This document shows, piece after piece, positions 55,685 through 64,000 of a DNA stretch of 64,000 bases (within the stretch, counting starts at the first letter, position 1; the number at the start of each line of letters is the position of its first letter). The notes under the pieces are model-generated. The model did not search any database and was not told the origin of the DNA. It saw only the letters and a program-made list of their open reading frames with translations. The DNA lies in contig NZ_OBDR01000002.1 in the NCBI RefSeq assembly GCF_900215215.1, positions 124,001 to 188,000 of the forward strand. The letters are read 5' to 3'. This DNA is from Methanohalophilus euhalobius. GTDB taxonomy: Archaea; Halobacteriota; Methanosarcinia; Methanosarcinales; Methanosarcinaceae. A program made the position numbers and the translations under genes.

Positions 55685-56929
55685 ATGGATTACAAGGAAG
55701 GAGACCGGATAAGGGTCGAGAAGGGCGGAGCTGCCTATGAGGGGGTTGTAATGCCCAGTGTCACCGGCCATATTGTGTTGAAGATGGTCAGTGGATACAA
55801 TGTAGGAATCGAGCCGGATGGTGCACAGATCACATTCCTGGAGCCTAAAAAGGAAATTCAGAAGCCTGAAAAGCAAGTCAAGGTTACCAAAAATAAAGGG
55901 CTTAAAAATGTGGTTTTCATTTCCACAGGAGGTACCATTGCCAGTAAGATCGATTACCGTAGCGGTGCTGTGAGCTCACAGTGCTCTGCAGATGATATTG
56001 TCCGCACAATCCCTGAACTTGATGATATTGCCAATATAAGAGGACGGGTTGTTGCGAATATCCTATCCGAGAACATGACGCCACAAATCTGGACAGAACT
56101 TGCCCGGGCCGTATATGAAGAAATTGACAACGGAGCAGACGGCATAGTGATTGCCCATGGTACCGATACGATGATGTATTCCGCAGCAGCCCTGGCATTC
56201 ATGCTTGAGACGCCGGTTCCCGTTGTTTTTGTAGGCTCCCAGCGCAGTGCAGACAGGCCAAGCAGCGACAATGTGATGAATGCAATCTGTGCAACAAAAG
56301 TTGCTGTCAGTGATATTGCTGAGGTGTGTACGGTCATGCATGAGAGCAGTTCCGATGATCGCTGCGGCATCCATTACGCTACCAGAGTCCGGAAAATGCA
56401 CACTTCACGCAGGGATGCTTTCCAGTCCATCAATTCCCGCCCGATTGGTTTTGTGGATTATGCCACAGGACAGATTACCACAGAATCAGAATACACCGCA
56501 CGCGGAGAGACAGAACTGGCCCTTAGGGATAAGATCGAGCCTGAATGTGCTATTGTCAAGTTCACACCCGGCGCAAGACCCGAAATCCTGGGTCATTACA
56601 TCGATGCAGGTTATAAGGGGATTGTAATAGAAGGAACTGGCCTGGGTCATGTGTCCACCGACTGGGTCCCTGAGATCAAGCGTGCAACACAAGCAAACAT
56701 ACCGATAGTGATCGCATCCCAGTGCCTGCACGGACGTGTCTGTGACCGTGTCTATGATACCGGCACGGATATGCTCAAAGCCGGAGCAATCGAAGCCGAA
56801 GACATGTTACCGGAAGTTGCCCTTGTAAAACTTATGTGTGTACTGGGCCAGACATCCGACCTGTCAGAAGTCCAAAAGTTGATGCAGGAAAAATGGGCTA
56901 ACGATATCTCGGATTGCAGTCTAGAGTGA
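55685..56929 (+). CDS. gatD: Glutamyl-tRNA(Gln) amidotransferase subunit D
   Basis: Asparaginase-like subunit of archaeal GatDE that frees ammonia for Glu-tRNA(Gln) to Gln-tRNA(Gln) conversion. 414 residues: an N-terminal SH3-like barrel ([20 protein letters not shown]), then the amidase with [20 protein letters not shown] and [13 protein letters not shown], each holding a catalytic Thr, plus [15 protein letters not shown]. GatE is not next to it and not in the window. Confidence 0.96.
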   Translation: MDYKEGDRIRVEKGGAAYEGVVMPSVTGHIVLKMVSGYNVGIEPDGAQITFLEPKKEIQKPEKQVKVTKNKGLKNVVFISTGGTIASKIDYRSGAVSSQCSADDIVRTIPELDDIANIRGRVVANILSENMTPQIWTELARAVYEEIDNGADGIVIAHGTDTMMYSAAALAFMLETPVPVVFVGSQRSADRPSSDNVMNAICATKVAVSDIAEVCTVMHESSSDDRCGIHYATRVRKMHTSRRDAFQSINSRPIGFVDYATGQITTESEYTARGETELALRDKIEPECAIVKFTPGARPEILGHYIDAGYKGIVIEGTGLGHVSTDWVPEIKRATQANIPIVIASQCLHGRVCDRVYDTGTDMLKAGAIEAEDMLPEVALVKLMCVLGQTSDLSEVQKLMQEKWANDISDCSLE

Positions 56930-56962
56930 AATACCAATCGTTTTTCTCTACAATACCTATTT

Positions 56963-57000
56963 CCGGTATTCCAGGGAAAGGAATTCCGGTATGTTTTTTA
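56963..57000 (+). terminator. gatD transcription terminator
   Basis: Hairpin CCGGTATTCC...GGAATTCCGG (56963-56972 with 56980-56989, one mismatch) followed by six T at 56993-56999. Confidence 0.6.
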
Positions 57001-57064
57001 TCAGAATAGTGTCCTTTGCAGAGGTAGCTTTCCTGAATTCATGGCATACGCAAAACAGAGGTTT

Positions 57065-57100
57065 CGGGAAAAAGAGAAAAAGTGGTGCTGCAAGTGCAGC
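57065..57100 (-). terminator. Pilin gene terminator
   Basis: On the minus strand, a perfect 5-bp stem GCTGC-ACTT-GCAGC (57100-57087) follows the pilin stop by about 22 bp and is followed by a T-rich run to about 57065. Confidence 0.55.
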
Positions 57101-57122
57101 GAGGTAGGTGTTAGGTTAAGGT

Positions 57123-57653
57123 TTATACATCGTATTTCATATCAGCAATAATCTGACCGGTTGGAATATGTGACACAGAAATCTTGACGTCTTCACCTGT
57201 AGAATTGATATCTACTAAACTTTCAGTGTCAAGGTTAGGATCTTGATGAACTCCATTTAAACTGATACCACTACTAACATCATCCGGGTTAGAGTCAGAG
57301 TCAGTAATATTGACTATCAACAAGTCCCCTGCCTCAAAGAAAACTTCAGAATTATTCATTGGTGAAAATTTAGTAATGTTATTTCCCTGAGTTACAGTCA
57401 AGGTTGCTTCAGACAGGTCGATTTTGTCTCCACCTTGATGGTCGATATAGATGGAATTATTATGATTGTCACCAACATCAAGTTTAATGTCATCTACTTT
57501 CAAACTTGCCTGTGGAGATACTTCTGGGGTATCCATTCCGAATACGAACGCTGCTATAACCGCTGCGAGGATGACAGTAATGGCGACCATCAGAATGACA
57601 CCAATGACCGGGGATACTGCATCGTCTTTTTTAAACATTTCTGGAATCTGCAT
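57123..57653 (-). CDS. Archaeal type IV pilin-like protein (DUF1628 N-terminus)
   Basis: 176 residues. The N-terminus is the archaeal pilin signal: a short charged leader ending KKDDAVSPVIGVILMVAITV, cleaved by an EppA-type prepilin peptidase before or near the Ala-Val-Ser-Pro-Val-Ile-Gly motif, followed by a hydrophobic helix to about residue 44. The rest is an acidic, Asn/Asp-rich beta domain with likely N-glycosylation sites (several Asn-x-Ser/Thr), typical of a surface protein of a halophile. It could be a pilus subunit or a minor pilin. DUF5371 lies 14 bp upstream. Confidence 0.85.
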   Translation of the reverse strand: MQIPEMFKKDDAVSPVIGVILMVAITVILAAVIAAFVFGMDTPEVSPQASLKVDDIKLDVGDNHNNSIYIDHQGGDKIDLSEATLTVTQGNNITKFSPMNNSEVFFEAGDLLIVNITDSDSNPDDVSSGISLNGVHQDPNLDTESLVDINSTGEDVKISVSHIPTGQIIADMKYDV

Positions 57654-57667
57654 TAAATCTCTCCTTT

Positions 57668-57868
57668 TCAGTCTTTCTTATTCTTTTTCTGCACGACCTT
57701 CTCCAGCTTGCGAGTCCACATTTCATCATCCATGTCAGTGTACTCACACTCGAGGTAATGTTGTACTGCAATACTGAGGGCATCCTTGGTAGAAGTTTCA
57801 TTGCTTTTCTTCTTCAGTGCCGCGAGCTGCTCGTCAGTCAGTACAGTTTGAGCATGTACGATTTTCAT
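57668..57868 (-). CDS. DUF5371 small protein
   Basis: 66 residues: KIVHAQTVLTDEQLAALKKK, a short helix, then SIAVQHYLECEYTDMDDEMW and a lysine-rich end. It resembles a ribbon-helix-helix-sized protein and fits the DUF5371 family of Methanosarcinales. It precedes the pilin gene in the same direction with a 14-bp gap, so the two are probably co-transcribed. A regulator of the pilin is possible but not shown. Confidence 0.7.
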   Translation of the reverse strand: MKIVHAQTVLTDEQLAALKKKSNETSTKDALSIAVQHYLECEYTDMDDEMWTRKLEKVVQKKNKKD

Positions 57869-58046
57869 TTATAACACTCCCAATATATAAATGGTGAGTA
57901 CAGGTTCAGGTCCCTTCTCATGATTATCATAATGGAATAATGGTATAAGAGTCTTGCTAACTATGAGTAGAAAGAAAAGCACAAAGGTATAAATAAAATG
58001 ATGTTGCGGCAAATTAGCCGCATTATCCTGTCAACTAAGTTTCAGA

Positions 58047-59204
58047 TCAGGTTACTATCTTATCCAGCTGTTCTGTTTCGATGGCTCTTCTGACCTCGTA
58101 AGCCACCCTGCGTCCCGTGCTCATGGGTTTTCTCCACAGGGTATTGGCATAGGGGTGGCCCACGGACATGTGCACATTGGTACCGCCGCCAACCCGGGGT
58201 GCCACATCGTAGATGTAGAAGTTCAGGTCCTTGTCCACGCAGGTCTGCAGGCAGAATGGACCGATTACACCGGGGTCATAGTATTTCCTGGAAGCATCCA
58301 CATACATTTCCGCCAGTTCGAACACCTTCTCCAGCAGGGATTCCCTCAGGGTTGCAGTATTGTGCCCGCAAACCGTATACTCGGGTGTCAACTGGTGCTC
58401 TGCCAGAGCCATCTGCTGGGGAGCGGGCAGCCTCACATGGCCGTCCAGGCTCGTCTCGAATCTCCAGTCAATGCCCAGCAACTCGATCGGGTTCATTTCC
58501 TCTTCAAGCGGGGAATAGAACAGGTCAAAATTGAACACCGGCCCGATAACATAGCGCTCAATACGTGCCTCTGCAAGCCCATTCCGGGTGATGACTCCCT
58601 GTTTGATCAGGGATTCGGATTTTTCAAGATATTCCTCATAACTTGAAGCCGTAAAGAATCCGCGCTCCAGTTTTTTCACAGCATGAGGCAGTTTGACAAT
58701 ACAGAGTTCATCGATATCCTGCGGATCACCGATCTTCTCCGGGAAAGGCATTCCCGCTTTTTCCAGCAGCCAGTAATAATCCTTCTCCAATCCCCTTTCC
58801 TCACTGCGCAACATGTTCCTGCTACCCACAAGCGGAACTGCAAAATCATTCTCTATCTCATCGATTCCACAGTATGAAGTAAAGGAGCGGTTGGGAACGA
58901 AAAGCACATCATTGTCCACAAGGCTTTTCTGGTTTTTCTCAAGCAGGACCTCATCGAAATTATCATAGTTCACATAATCATCGACCACGCCACGTACAAC
59001 ATTGCCATTCTGATCTCTTTGGGCGCGGAAATAATCCGTATAGGTCTTTTCACGGCCCTTCTGGCATATAGCATGCGTGTGGAACCCCTCCTCGACAGCT
59101 CCGTCAAAAACATCAAGGGCTGAGTGGGAAGCTACTGCACCTATCCGAATATTATCTGTATTATAATCATTAACTATATCGATGATCTCTTTCCTGTCAA
59201 TCAT
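58047..59204 (-). CDS. purP: FAICAR synthetase PurP (formate-dependent)
   Basis: Archaeal enzyme that makes FAICAR from AICAR, formate and ATP, replacing the folate-dependent PurH step. ATP-grasp fold, 385 residues from the ATG at 59204 (MIDRKEIIDIVNDY). Recognisable blocks are NIRIGAVASHSALDVFDGA, VPLVGSRNMLRSEERGLEKD, a FNLDLFYSPLEE-like segment and VAPRVGGGTNVHMSVGHPYA. The longer frame to 59285 would overlap the next gene and lacks family support. Confidence 0.94.
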   Translation of the reverse strand: MIDRKEIIDIVNDYNTDNIRIGAVASHSALDVFDGAVEEGFHTHAICQKGREKTYTDYFRAQRDQNGNVVRGVVDDYVNYDNFDEVLLEKNQKSLVDNDVLFVPNRSFTSYCGIDEIENDFAVPLVGSRNMLRSEERGLEKDYYWLLEKAGMPFPEKIGDPQDIDELCIVKLPHAVKKLERGFFTASSYEEYLEKSESLIKQGVITRNGLAEARIERYVIGPVFNFDLFYSPLEEEMNPIELLGIDWRFETSLDGHVRLPAPQQMALAEHQLTPEYTVCGHNTATLRESLLEKVFELAEMYVDASRKYYDPGVIGPFCLQTCVDKDLNFYIYDVAPRVGGGTNVHMSVGHPYANTLWRKPMSTGRRVAYEVRRAIETEQLDKIVT

Positions 59205-59271
59205 GGGAAAATCCTCGTGAATCTTTCTGGAACATAATAAGAATCTGCAATAAAAGATTTGTTGTAAACCC

Positions 59272-59886
59272 TCAGACAAAGGCAATGAACATGGGGGTCA
59301 CGAATGTCTCGATCACTGATGCCACCAGCAAGAGAGGTGCTACAAAACGTATGAAAACAGCCACACCTGCTGTTATTTCCTGTTTTACCGATACTGCCTG
59401 GCCCCGCAGTTTGGCAAGAGTGGTCAATCCTATACGTACTCCGATAGCAACCGAGAGAAATATCATCGGCAGCTCGATCAAGCCATGGGGAATTATCGCC
59501 AGTAAAACATATGAAAGGCCCTCCTCAGCACCGGTCACATAAGCCACTGCACCCAGCACATAACCGTTATAGGCCAGGAATAAAAGAGGAATGAAACCTA
59601 TACTCACACCCAGCAGGATAACCGCCAGGCTTTTCAGGGCATTGTTCAGGAAAATAAAGAGCATTATCTGCAGGGGAGAAAGTTCCTTGATGATATCCAC
59701 CAGGCTTTGTAATTCCTCCAGGGACATGTCCGCTGAAGCAGGACTCATGGAAGTATAAATGTAACCCGCCAATGCTGAGATGAAAAATACCGCAATGGAC
59801 AGGACAAAAAGGCTTTTCAGTGAAATAAAGTATCTCTGCAGGTCTTCAGCAACCAGAGAGCCGGGAAAAATATCATTGCGTTTCAT
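59272..59886 (-). CDS. Stage II sporulation protein M (SpoIIM/DUF95) family membrane protein
   Basis: 204 residues with five membrane segments; the conserved core includes IFLNNALKSLAVILLGVSIG and AIIPHGLIELPMIFLSVAIG. Archaea do not sporulate, so the name is only a family label; members are thought to affect membrane organisation. It is separated by one base from the DUF63 gene upstream and is followed by purP. Confidence 0.85.
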   Translation of the reverse strand: MKRNDIFPGSLVAEDLQRYFISLKSLFVLSIAVFFISALAGYIYTSMSPASADMSLEELQSLVDIIKELSPLQIMLFIFLNNALKSLAVILLGVSIGFIPLLFLAYNGYVLGAVAYVTGAEEGLSYVLLAIIPHGLIELPMIFLSVAIGVRIGLTTLAKLRGQAVSVKQEITAGVAVFIRFVAPLLLVASVIETFVTPMFIAFV

Positions 59887-59887
59887 T

Positions 59888-60739
59888 TCAGATACCCAGT
59901 GCCATCCTCAGTGTGTTTCTTGTAGCAGGAGACAATCCCAGTACAATAATAACCATCTTTACGAAAGTTCTTAAAGATATTGATTCTTCGCTATCGTTAA
60001 ACTGGGTATCCAGCACATAGATCACCGGGATGAAGATCGCAAGTTTGAGGGGATACATCACAAGTGCCGTGCCTGTCAGATCGATCAGGTAGGAAGGCAC
60101 AACATGTTTTTCATAATATCCCAGCATATCAATACCGATAAATGTGGAAGATGCATCCATTAAATGAACCCAGAGAATGGTGAAATTGAGCCTGTCTGTA
60201 ATCAGGCCGATTCCCTGCCAGCGTGCCAGGCCGTAAATGGAAAAAGCAATCAATGTTCCTATCACCAGAATCAGGACAAGCGCATCGGGTCTTACAATAT
60301 CCTCAAAATAGAGCAGGGCGTACAGGTTGAATAAAAACCACAAACCTCCTGCAGCGGCAAATGTCTTTTCCCAGTCGCCTACAACATCCAGGTCATAGAG
60401 TTTTTTGGATACTACCAGACAGGCAAGAGTCACAACAAAAACCACAAAATAGATGTTGGGAGTAATAAAGAGATATTTCAGGGGAGCACTGAAGACATTG
60501 GCATCCTCAAGCACCCTGAGGGACGAACCTGCCAGGATAAAGGGAATTATGGTCAAAATGAAGCGTTCATCCACTTCAACTTTCATCCGGTCAAGCAACT
60601 TTATAACACCAAAAACACATGCACCAAGAATCAGGGCCCATGTTAGTGTATTAACCGGGTTGTAACCACTATCATAGATAATGGGATCAATATAATACTT
60701 ATTTACAAATTGCAAAATCTTATCAGTTAATGTATTCAT
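59888..60739 (-). CDS. DUF63 family membrane protein
   Basis: 283 residues and about seven membrane segments. The family block YYIDPIIYDSGYNPVNTLTW at the start, FILAGSSLRVLEDANVF near 65-83, and a His/Asp pair in LWVHLMDASSTFIGIDML suggest an intramembrane enzymatic site, but no reaction is known. It is the first gene of a DUF63-SpoIIM-purP run and is divergent from egsA. Confidence 0.85.
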   Translation of the reverse strand: MNTLTDKILQFVNKYYIDPIIYDSGYNPVNTLTWALILGACVFGVIKLLDRMKVEVDERFILTIIPFILAGSSLRVLEDANVFSAPLKYLFITPNIYFVVFVVTLACLVVSKKLYDLDVVGDWEKTFAAAGGLWFLFNLYALLYFEDIVRPDALVLILVIGTLIAFSIYGLARWQGIGLITDRLNFTILWVHLMDASSTFIGIDMLGYYEKHVVPSYLIDLTGTALVMYPLKLAIFIPVIYVLDTQFNDSEESISLRTFVKMVIIVLGLSPATRNTLRMALGI

Positions 60740-60863
60740 CTATAAATCACAATCCGAAAAATCCCGTTGGGGCTAATATACAGAAGAATCCGGCTGGAAG
60801 CACAATTATAAAAGAGATAGATATAATATAAGTGTTTTTACAAATAAAAGCAGGGTAATTCAA

Positions 60864-61925
60864 TTGAACGAACTCAAGAGCAACAAATGGATGCAACTTC
60901 CCCGGGACGTTCTGGTCGGCAGCAACATGTTAGGAAAGGTAGCCGATGTATGCAGTGATCTCAAACTCGGCCGCAATGCGCTGATCGTAACGGGCCAGAA
61001 AACCCGGGATATCGCAGGTATTAAGGTCGCAGAAGAACTTGAAGAAACCGGCAGGAGTGTCCAGATCCATGTCTCGGCCAGTGCTTCCATGGAAGAAGTG
61101 GAAAATGTCATGGAAATTGCCAGAGAAATGGATACAGATTTCCTGCTGGGAGTTGGCAGCGGCAAATCCATAGATGTAGCCAAACTGGCTGCTACCAGAC
61201 ACAATGTACCTTTCCTGAGCATACCCACAGCCGCTTCCCATGATGGCATCGTCTCGTCCAGGGCTTCCATAACACATAATGGTGAGACAGCCTCCATTCA
61301 GGCAAGTGCACCCATGGCAGTAATAGCCGACACCGAAGTCATCGCAAAAGCCCCATTCAGGTTACTTGCAGCAGGCTGTGGGGATATTATATCCAATTGT
61401 ACAGCAGTACTTGATTGGCAACTGGCACACAGGTTGCAGAATGTTTCATTCAGTGAGTACTCTGCAGCTTTAGCCAGTATGACCGCAAACATTCTCATAG
61501 AATCCGCAGATTCCATAAAGCCTGAACTTGAAAGCTCGGTTCGGATGGTTGTCAAAGCCCTTGTATCAAGCGGGGTTGCCATGAGCATCGCAGGTTCATC
61601 CCGGCCTGCTTCGGGCTCGGAGCACATGTTCAGCCACGCATTAAGCCGCATCGCTCCAAATCCTGCCCTGCATGGAGAACAATGTGGTATCGGGACGATC
61701 ATGATGATGTACCTGCATGGCGGGGACTGGCAGGAAATAAGGGATGCCCTCCGGATAATTGGTACTCCCACAACGGCCCATGAATTGGGCATCGAAGATA
61801 AATATATATTACAAGCGCTTGTTGAGTCTCATAAAATTAGGCCGGAAAGGTACACAATACTCGGGACCGGGATAACACCTGACGCAGCCGAGGTGGTGGC
61901 AAGGACCACCGGAGTAATTTCATGA
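60864..61925 (+). CDS. egsA: sn-Glycerol-1-phosphate dehydrogenase
   Basis: Makes the glycerol-1-phosphate backbone of archaeal lipids from DHAP with NAD(P)H. 353 residues, GldA-like fold. The nucleotide loop is [18 protein letters not shown]. The metal ligands are Asp in [12 protein letters not shown] and two His in [11 protein letters not shown] and [14 protein letters not shown] start at 60864. A TATA-like TTATAAAAG near 60806-60814 lies about 50 bp upstream. Confidence 0.96.
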   Translation: MNELKSNKWMQLPRDVLVGSNMLGKVADVCSDLKLGRNALIVTGQKTRDIAGIKVAEELEETGRSVQIHVSASASMEEVENVMEIAREMDTDFLLGVGSGKSIDVAKLAATRHNVPFLSIPTAASHDGIVSSRASITHNGETASIQASAPMAVIADTEVIAKAPFRLLAAGCGDIISNCTAVLDWQLAHRLQNVSFSEYSAALASMTANILIESADSIKPELESSVRMVVKALVSSGVAMSIAGSSRPASGSEHMFSHALSRIAPNPALHGEQCGIGTIMMMYLHGGDWQEIRDALRIIGTPTTAHELGIEDKYILQALVESHKIRPERYTILGTGITPDAAEVVARTTGVIS

Positions 61926-61950
61926 TTATTGATCATTACAGGTGATACTT

Positions 61951-62394
61951 ATGGATGAAGAAGATACCATGATTACACTCATCGGAACTCAACTTGCCCG
62001 GGAAGGGGAAGAGTTCATATTTGAAGGGGAAGCTCCAGAATGCGAAAAATGCAAACTCAGGAATACATGCATGAATCTGGAAAAGGGACGCAAGTATGTA
62101 GTCCGGAAAGTAAGGACAAATACCCTGCACGAATGTTTTGTTCATGAACAAGGAGCATACGTGGTTGATGTTGCAAAAGCTCCGATCATTGCTGCCATTG
62201 ATTCACGCAACGCTGTCCAGGGTTCCACTATCAGCTATAAGGAACCAAAATGTGACACAGATGACCAGGAATTGTACGACCTGTTCCACCCTGCAGGAAT
62301 AAAAAATGGCGATAAATGTACAGTTGCAGAAGTCATGGGAAATATTGAAAGTGACCAATGCAGCGGATATAAGAAAGTCAGACTTAGGTTTTGA
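61951..62394 (+). CDS. UPF0179 family protein
   Basis: 147 residues. N-terminal MITLIGTQLAREGEEFIFEG and four or more conserved Cys (CEKCKLRNTC, a later EPKCDTD, KCTVAEVMGN, QCSGYK), which could bind a metal or Fe-S cluster. Function unknown. AGGTGA just before the ATG at 61951 supports that start over the GTG at 61942. It is probably co-transcribed with egsA (25-bp gap). Confidence 0.85.
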   Translation: MDEEDTMITLIGTQLAREGEEFIFEGEAPECEKCKLRNTCMNLEKGRKYVVRKVRTNTLHECFVHEQGAYVVDVAKAPIIAAIDSRNAVQGSTISYKEPKCDTDDQELYDLFHPAGIKNGDKCTVAEVMGNIESDQCSGYKKVRLRF

Positions 62395-62430
62395 AAAATC
62401 CCTATATAATTTATAATGCGAGGGGCTAGA

Positions 62431-63057
62431 ATGCCAGAAACTAGTGATAAACAGATATTTCATGAATTTTATACGGAAAAGCGATGGAACAACTGGCTTC
62501 AAAAAGTTGGAGAAAGCAATTTCAAGCTTGAAGAATCCGGGGATACTCCCGAGAATGATAGTGCTATTTTTGTGAACATGCAGGATGATGTGATCCTGGC
62601 ATGCCTGAAGGTCATAGCTACCTGCCAGCGTGGAGAAAATTCTGTAGAAGAAACCCTTGATATCCTCTCCAGTATCGAAGAAATCGTTCTGAAAAAGGTA
62701 GATTCCATATCCGAAGACACCGATATGATGATCGAATCCCTTCAGAATTCTTTGCTGGCAACATTCGTCTCCTTCGAATGTTACCTGAACGGGGACTTTG
62801 ATAAGGAATCAAAAATATCCGACCTCATAAAAAGTGCAGTCGAAGCCGAACATGATGAGGATTTCGAGGCCGCCCTGGGATATGTTGCAAGGATAGGTGC
62901 CCTTGTACTGGATGGCAAGGAACTTCCGGGCAAAGAAATGGAAGATATGCCCTATGGAATTGTTGCCGAATGGATGGACGGAATTGATTCCATAGAAGCC
63001 GCAATGGTAGGTACTGACAGTTACAAGGAAGACGATGGAGAATACGAAGTTGTCTGA
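62431..63057 (+). CDS. DUF2150 family protein
   Basis: 208 acidic residues, mostly helical: QIFHEFYTEKRWNNWLQKV near the start, then DDVILACLKVIATC, ESLQNSLLATFVSFECYLNG and DEDFEAALGYVARIGALVLD. No catalytic motif is seen. DUF2150 is a methanogen-enriched family of unknown role. GAGGGG before the ATG at 62431 supports this start; an ATG at 62416 is also in frame. It ends 175 bp before cfbA. Confidence 0.85.
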   Translation: MPETSDKQIFHEFYTEKRWNNWLQKVGESNFKLEESGDTPENDSAIFVNMQDDVILACLKVIATCQRGENSVEETLDILSSIEEIVLKKVDSISEDTDMMIESLQNSLLATFVSFECYLNGDFDKESKISDLIKSAVEAEHDEDFEAALGYVARIGALVLDGKELPGKEMEDMPYGIVAEWMDGIDSIEAAMVGTDSYKEDDGEYEVV

Positions 63058-63125
63058 ACCTCACCCTTTTTGATCCCCTCCACCCTTATTTTTAATTAAA
63101 GTTCACCCTGCAAGATCGATCCGAA

Positions 63126-63207
63126 TTATTTTTATGTAATCACTCATTCATAGGGAGTAACACAAACACCCTACGAAAGTAAGACTGGTGTTTTAATATG
63201 CATATTA
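63126..63207 (+). promoter_or_regulatory. cfb operon promoter with hairpin and 14-bp palindrome
   Basis: TATA-like TTATTTTTATGTAA lies near 63126-63139. Downstream, AAACACC (63164-63170) and GGTGTTT (63187-63193) form a perfect 7-bp inverted repeat with a 16-nt loop, directly followed by the perfect palindrome TAATATGCATATTA (63194-63207), 26 bp before the cfbA ATG. The palindrome would suit a dimeric regulator; this is inference. Confidence 0.5.
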
Positions 63208-63232
63208 CACTGACAAAAAAGAGGTATTCCAC

Positions 63233-63628
63233 ATGAGTGAAAAAATAGGAATTCTAGCAATCGGACATGGAAGCAGACTACCCTACAACAAAGAAGTAGT
63301 TACAAACATCGCCAACACCATCGCAGAAAAACACCCTGAATATGTAATCCGTACAGGTTTCATGGAAAACTGCGGCCCCTCCGTAGAAGAAGCCATGAAA
63401 GAATTCGAGGGAACCGGAGTTACCAGGATTGCAGCAGTTCCCGTATTCCTCGCATCCGGCGTACACATCACCGAAGATATTCCTGAGATTCTCAAACTCG
63501 ACCCCCAAACAAACGAAGGAAAATTTGAGGTCGATGGCAATGAAGTTCCCGTTGTTTACGGAAAACCCCTCGGTAACCACGAAATGCTTGCAGACCTTGT
63601 CTTTGAAAGGGCAAAGGAAGTAATCTGA
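63233..63628 (+). CDS. cfbA: Sirohydrochlorin cobalto/nickelochelatase (short CbiX type)
   Basis: Inserts nickel into sirohydrochlorin, the first step from sirohydrochlorin to coenzyme F430 (and cobalt for cobalamin). 131 residues, the small homodimeric form, with metal His in [15 protein letters not shown] and in [16 protein letters not shown]. The F430 synthetase gene starts 18 bp downstream, supporting the methanogenic role. Confidence 0.95.
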   Translation: MSEKIGILAIGHGSRLPYNKEVVTNIANTIAEKHPEYVIRTGFMENCGPSVEEAMKEFEGTGVTRIAAVPVFLASGVHITEDIPEILKLDPQTNEGKFEVDGNEVPVVYGKPLGNHEMLADLVFERAKEVI

Positions 63629-63646
63629 AATAATTTATGAGACCAC

Positions 63647-64000
63647 ATGACAGCAGGACAGAGACATTTCATAGTGCTTGACCTGAATCACGGTGGCCTG
63701 TTGATAAGCAGTAAACTTGCAGGCCACGGATACAGCGTAACCGCAGTGGATGTTTACGGCACACTCCCCCCAAAAAAAATCTCTGACCTGCCTGCTGGAG
63801 TAGAGGTGGTTAGCAAGCCACCTCTGCCGGACAAAAACGCTATTATAATCACACCTGTCCATCTGGACCCCAACTATCCTGTTCTTACAAAAGCCAGATC
63901 GCAGGGAAATACCATCTATTCTCACCATTACATCACCGGCTGGATACTGCGTGAGGAGGGTATCTTCAGTCAAGCAAAAGTAATCGAGATCACCGGGGTT
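63647..64000 (+). CDS. cfbE: Coenzyme F430 synthetase CfbE (Mur ligase-like), 3' partial
   Basis: First 118 codons of a gene cut by the right edge. It begins MTAGQRHFIVLDLNHGGLLI, followed by GHGYSVTAVDVYGTLP and a HHYITGWILREEG stretch, typical of the Mur-ligase-like CfbE that closes the six-membered carbocyclic ring in F430. The window ends just where the ATP-binding loop should begin (VIEITGV). The start at 63647 is 18 bp after cfbA. Confidence 0.88.
   Translation, partial: MTAGQRHFIVLDLNHGGLLISSKLAGHGYSVTAVDVYGTLPPKKISDLPAGVEVVSKPPLPDKNAIIITPVHLDPNYPVLTKARSQGNTIYSHHYITGWILREEGIFSQAKVIEITGV

Noticed and set aside
58700-59285. Longer purP starting at 59285
   Set aside because: The extra 27 residues overlap the SpoIIM gene and do not match PurP, which begins near MIDRKEIIDI.

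Overview
The window looks like the chromosome of a methylotrophic, probably moderately halophilic methanogen of the Methanosarcinaceae (Methanohalophilus, Methanococcoides or Methanolobus-like; genus is inference). Pointers are archaeal ribosomal proteins (S4e, L19e, L32e, RNase P Rpp29), sn-glycerol-1-phosphate dehydrogenase, PurP, GatD, the start of a coenzyme F430 operon (cfbA then cfbE), a CooC-type nickel ATPase, a glucosyl-3-phosphoglycerate synthase for compatible-solute synthesis, and DUF2150, DUF5371 and UPF0179 proteins. By my reading about 44 genes stop with TGA, 29 with TAA and only one with TAG. This fits a pyrrolysine-decoding genome, though no pyl gene is present here.

Layout. 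1-2.4 kb: pilus/secretion membrane protein (cut by the left edge) and rnhB. 2.4-4.8 kb, minus strand: purSQ, a CDP-alcohol phosphatidyltransferase, and a TPR gene interrupted by two in-frame TAG codons. 4.8-10.5 kb: gpgS, a decayed aminotransferase, a P-type cation ATPase, soluble pyrophosphatase and tRNA-Ser(GGA). 10.5-26.5 kb, minus strand: the S10-spc superoperon from rpl3 to rpl15, then secY-adk-DUF106-cmk-cbf5. 26.8-37.2 kb: an RNA methyltransferase, then minus-strand genes for a lone receiver protein, Hsp20, a FilR1-type regulator, a degenerate SpoT-like HD protein, cbiZ, pyrF, acetyl-CoA synthetase, a radical SAM protein, a DUF134/DUF5320 pair and a small exported protein. 37.4-47.6 kb: membrane pyrophosphatase, TudS-like protein, tRNA thiolase NcsA, TctA-like permease, CooC, CDF transporter, aroC and dapL. 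47.7-54 kb: exported acetolactate decarboxylase, a zinc-type ABC transporter (znuACB) and a large PAS/GAF histidine kinase. 54-64 kb: argH-gatD, a pilin with DUF5371, purP-SpoIIM-DUF63, egsA, UPF0179, DUF2150 and the cfb operon, cut by the right edge.

Most of the window is core housekeeping, with tight operons (ATGA and TAATG overlaps) and several promoters whose TATA box lies only about 20-30 nt before the start codon, suggesting short or absent leaders. I saw no CRISPR array, insertion sequence, prophage or defence island. The unexplained signals are smaller: the double-amber TPR gene, a 37-bp tandem duplication that copies a start codon and ribosome binding site, a G-rich stem-loop after the proton pyrophosphatase, a perfect 14-bp palindrome before cfbA, and an HD protein that has lost its metal ligands.
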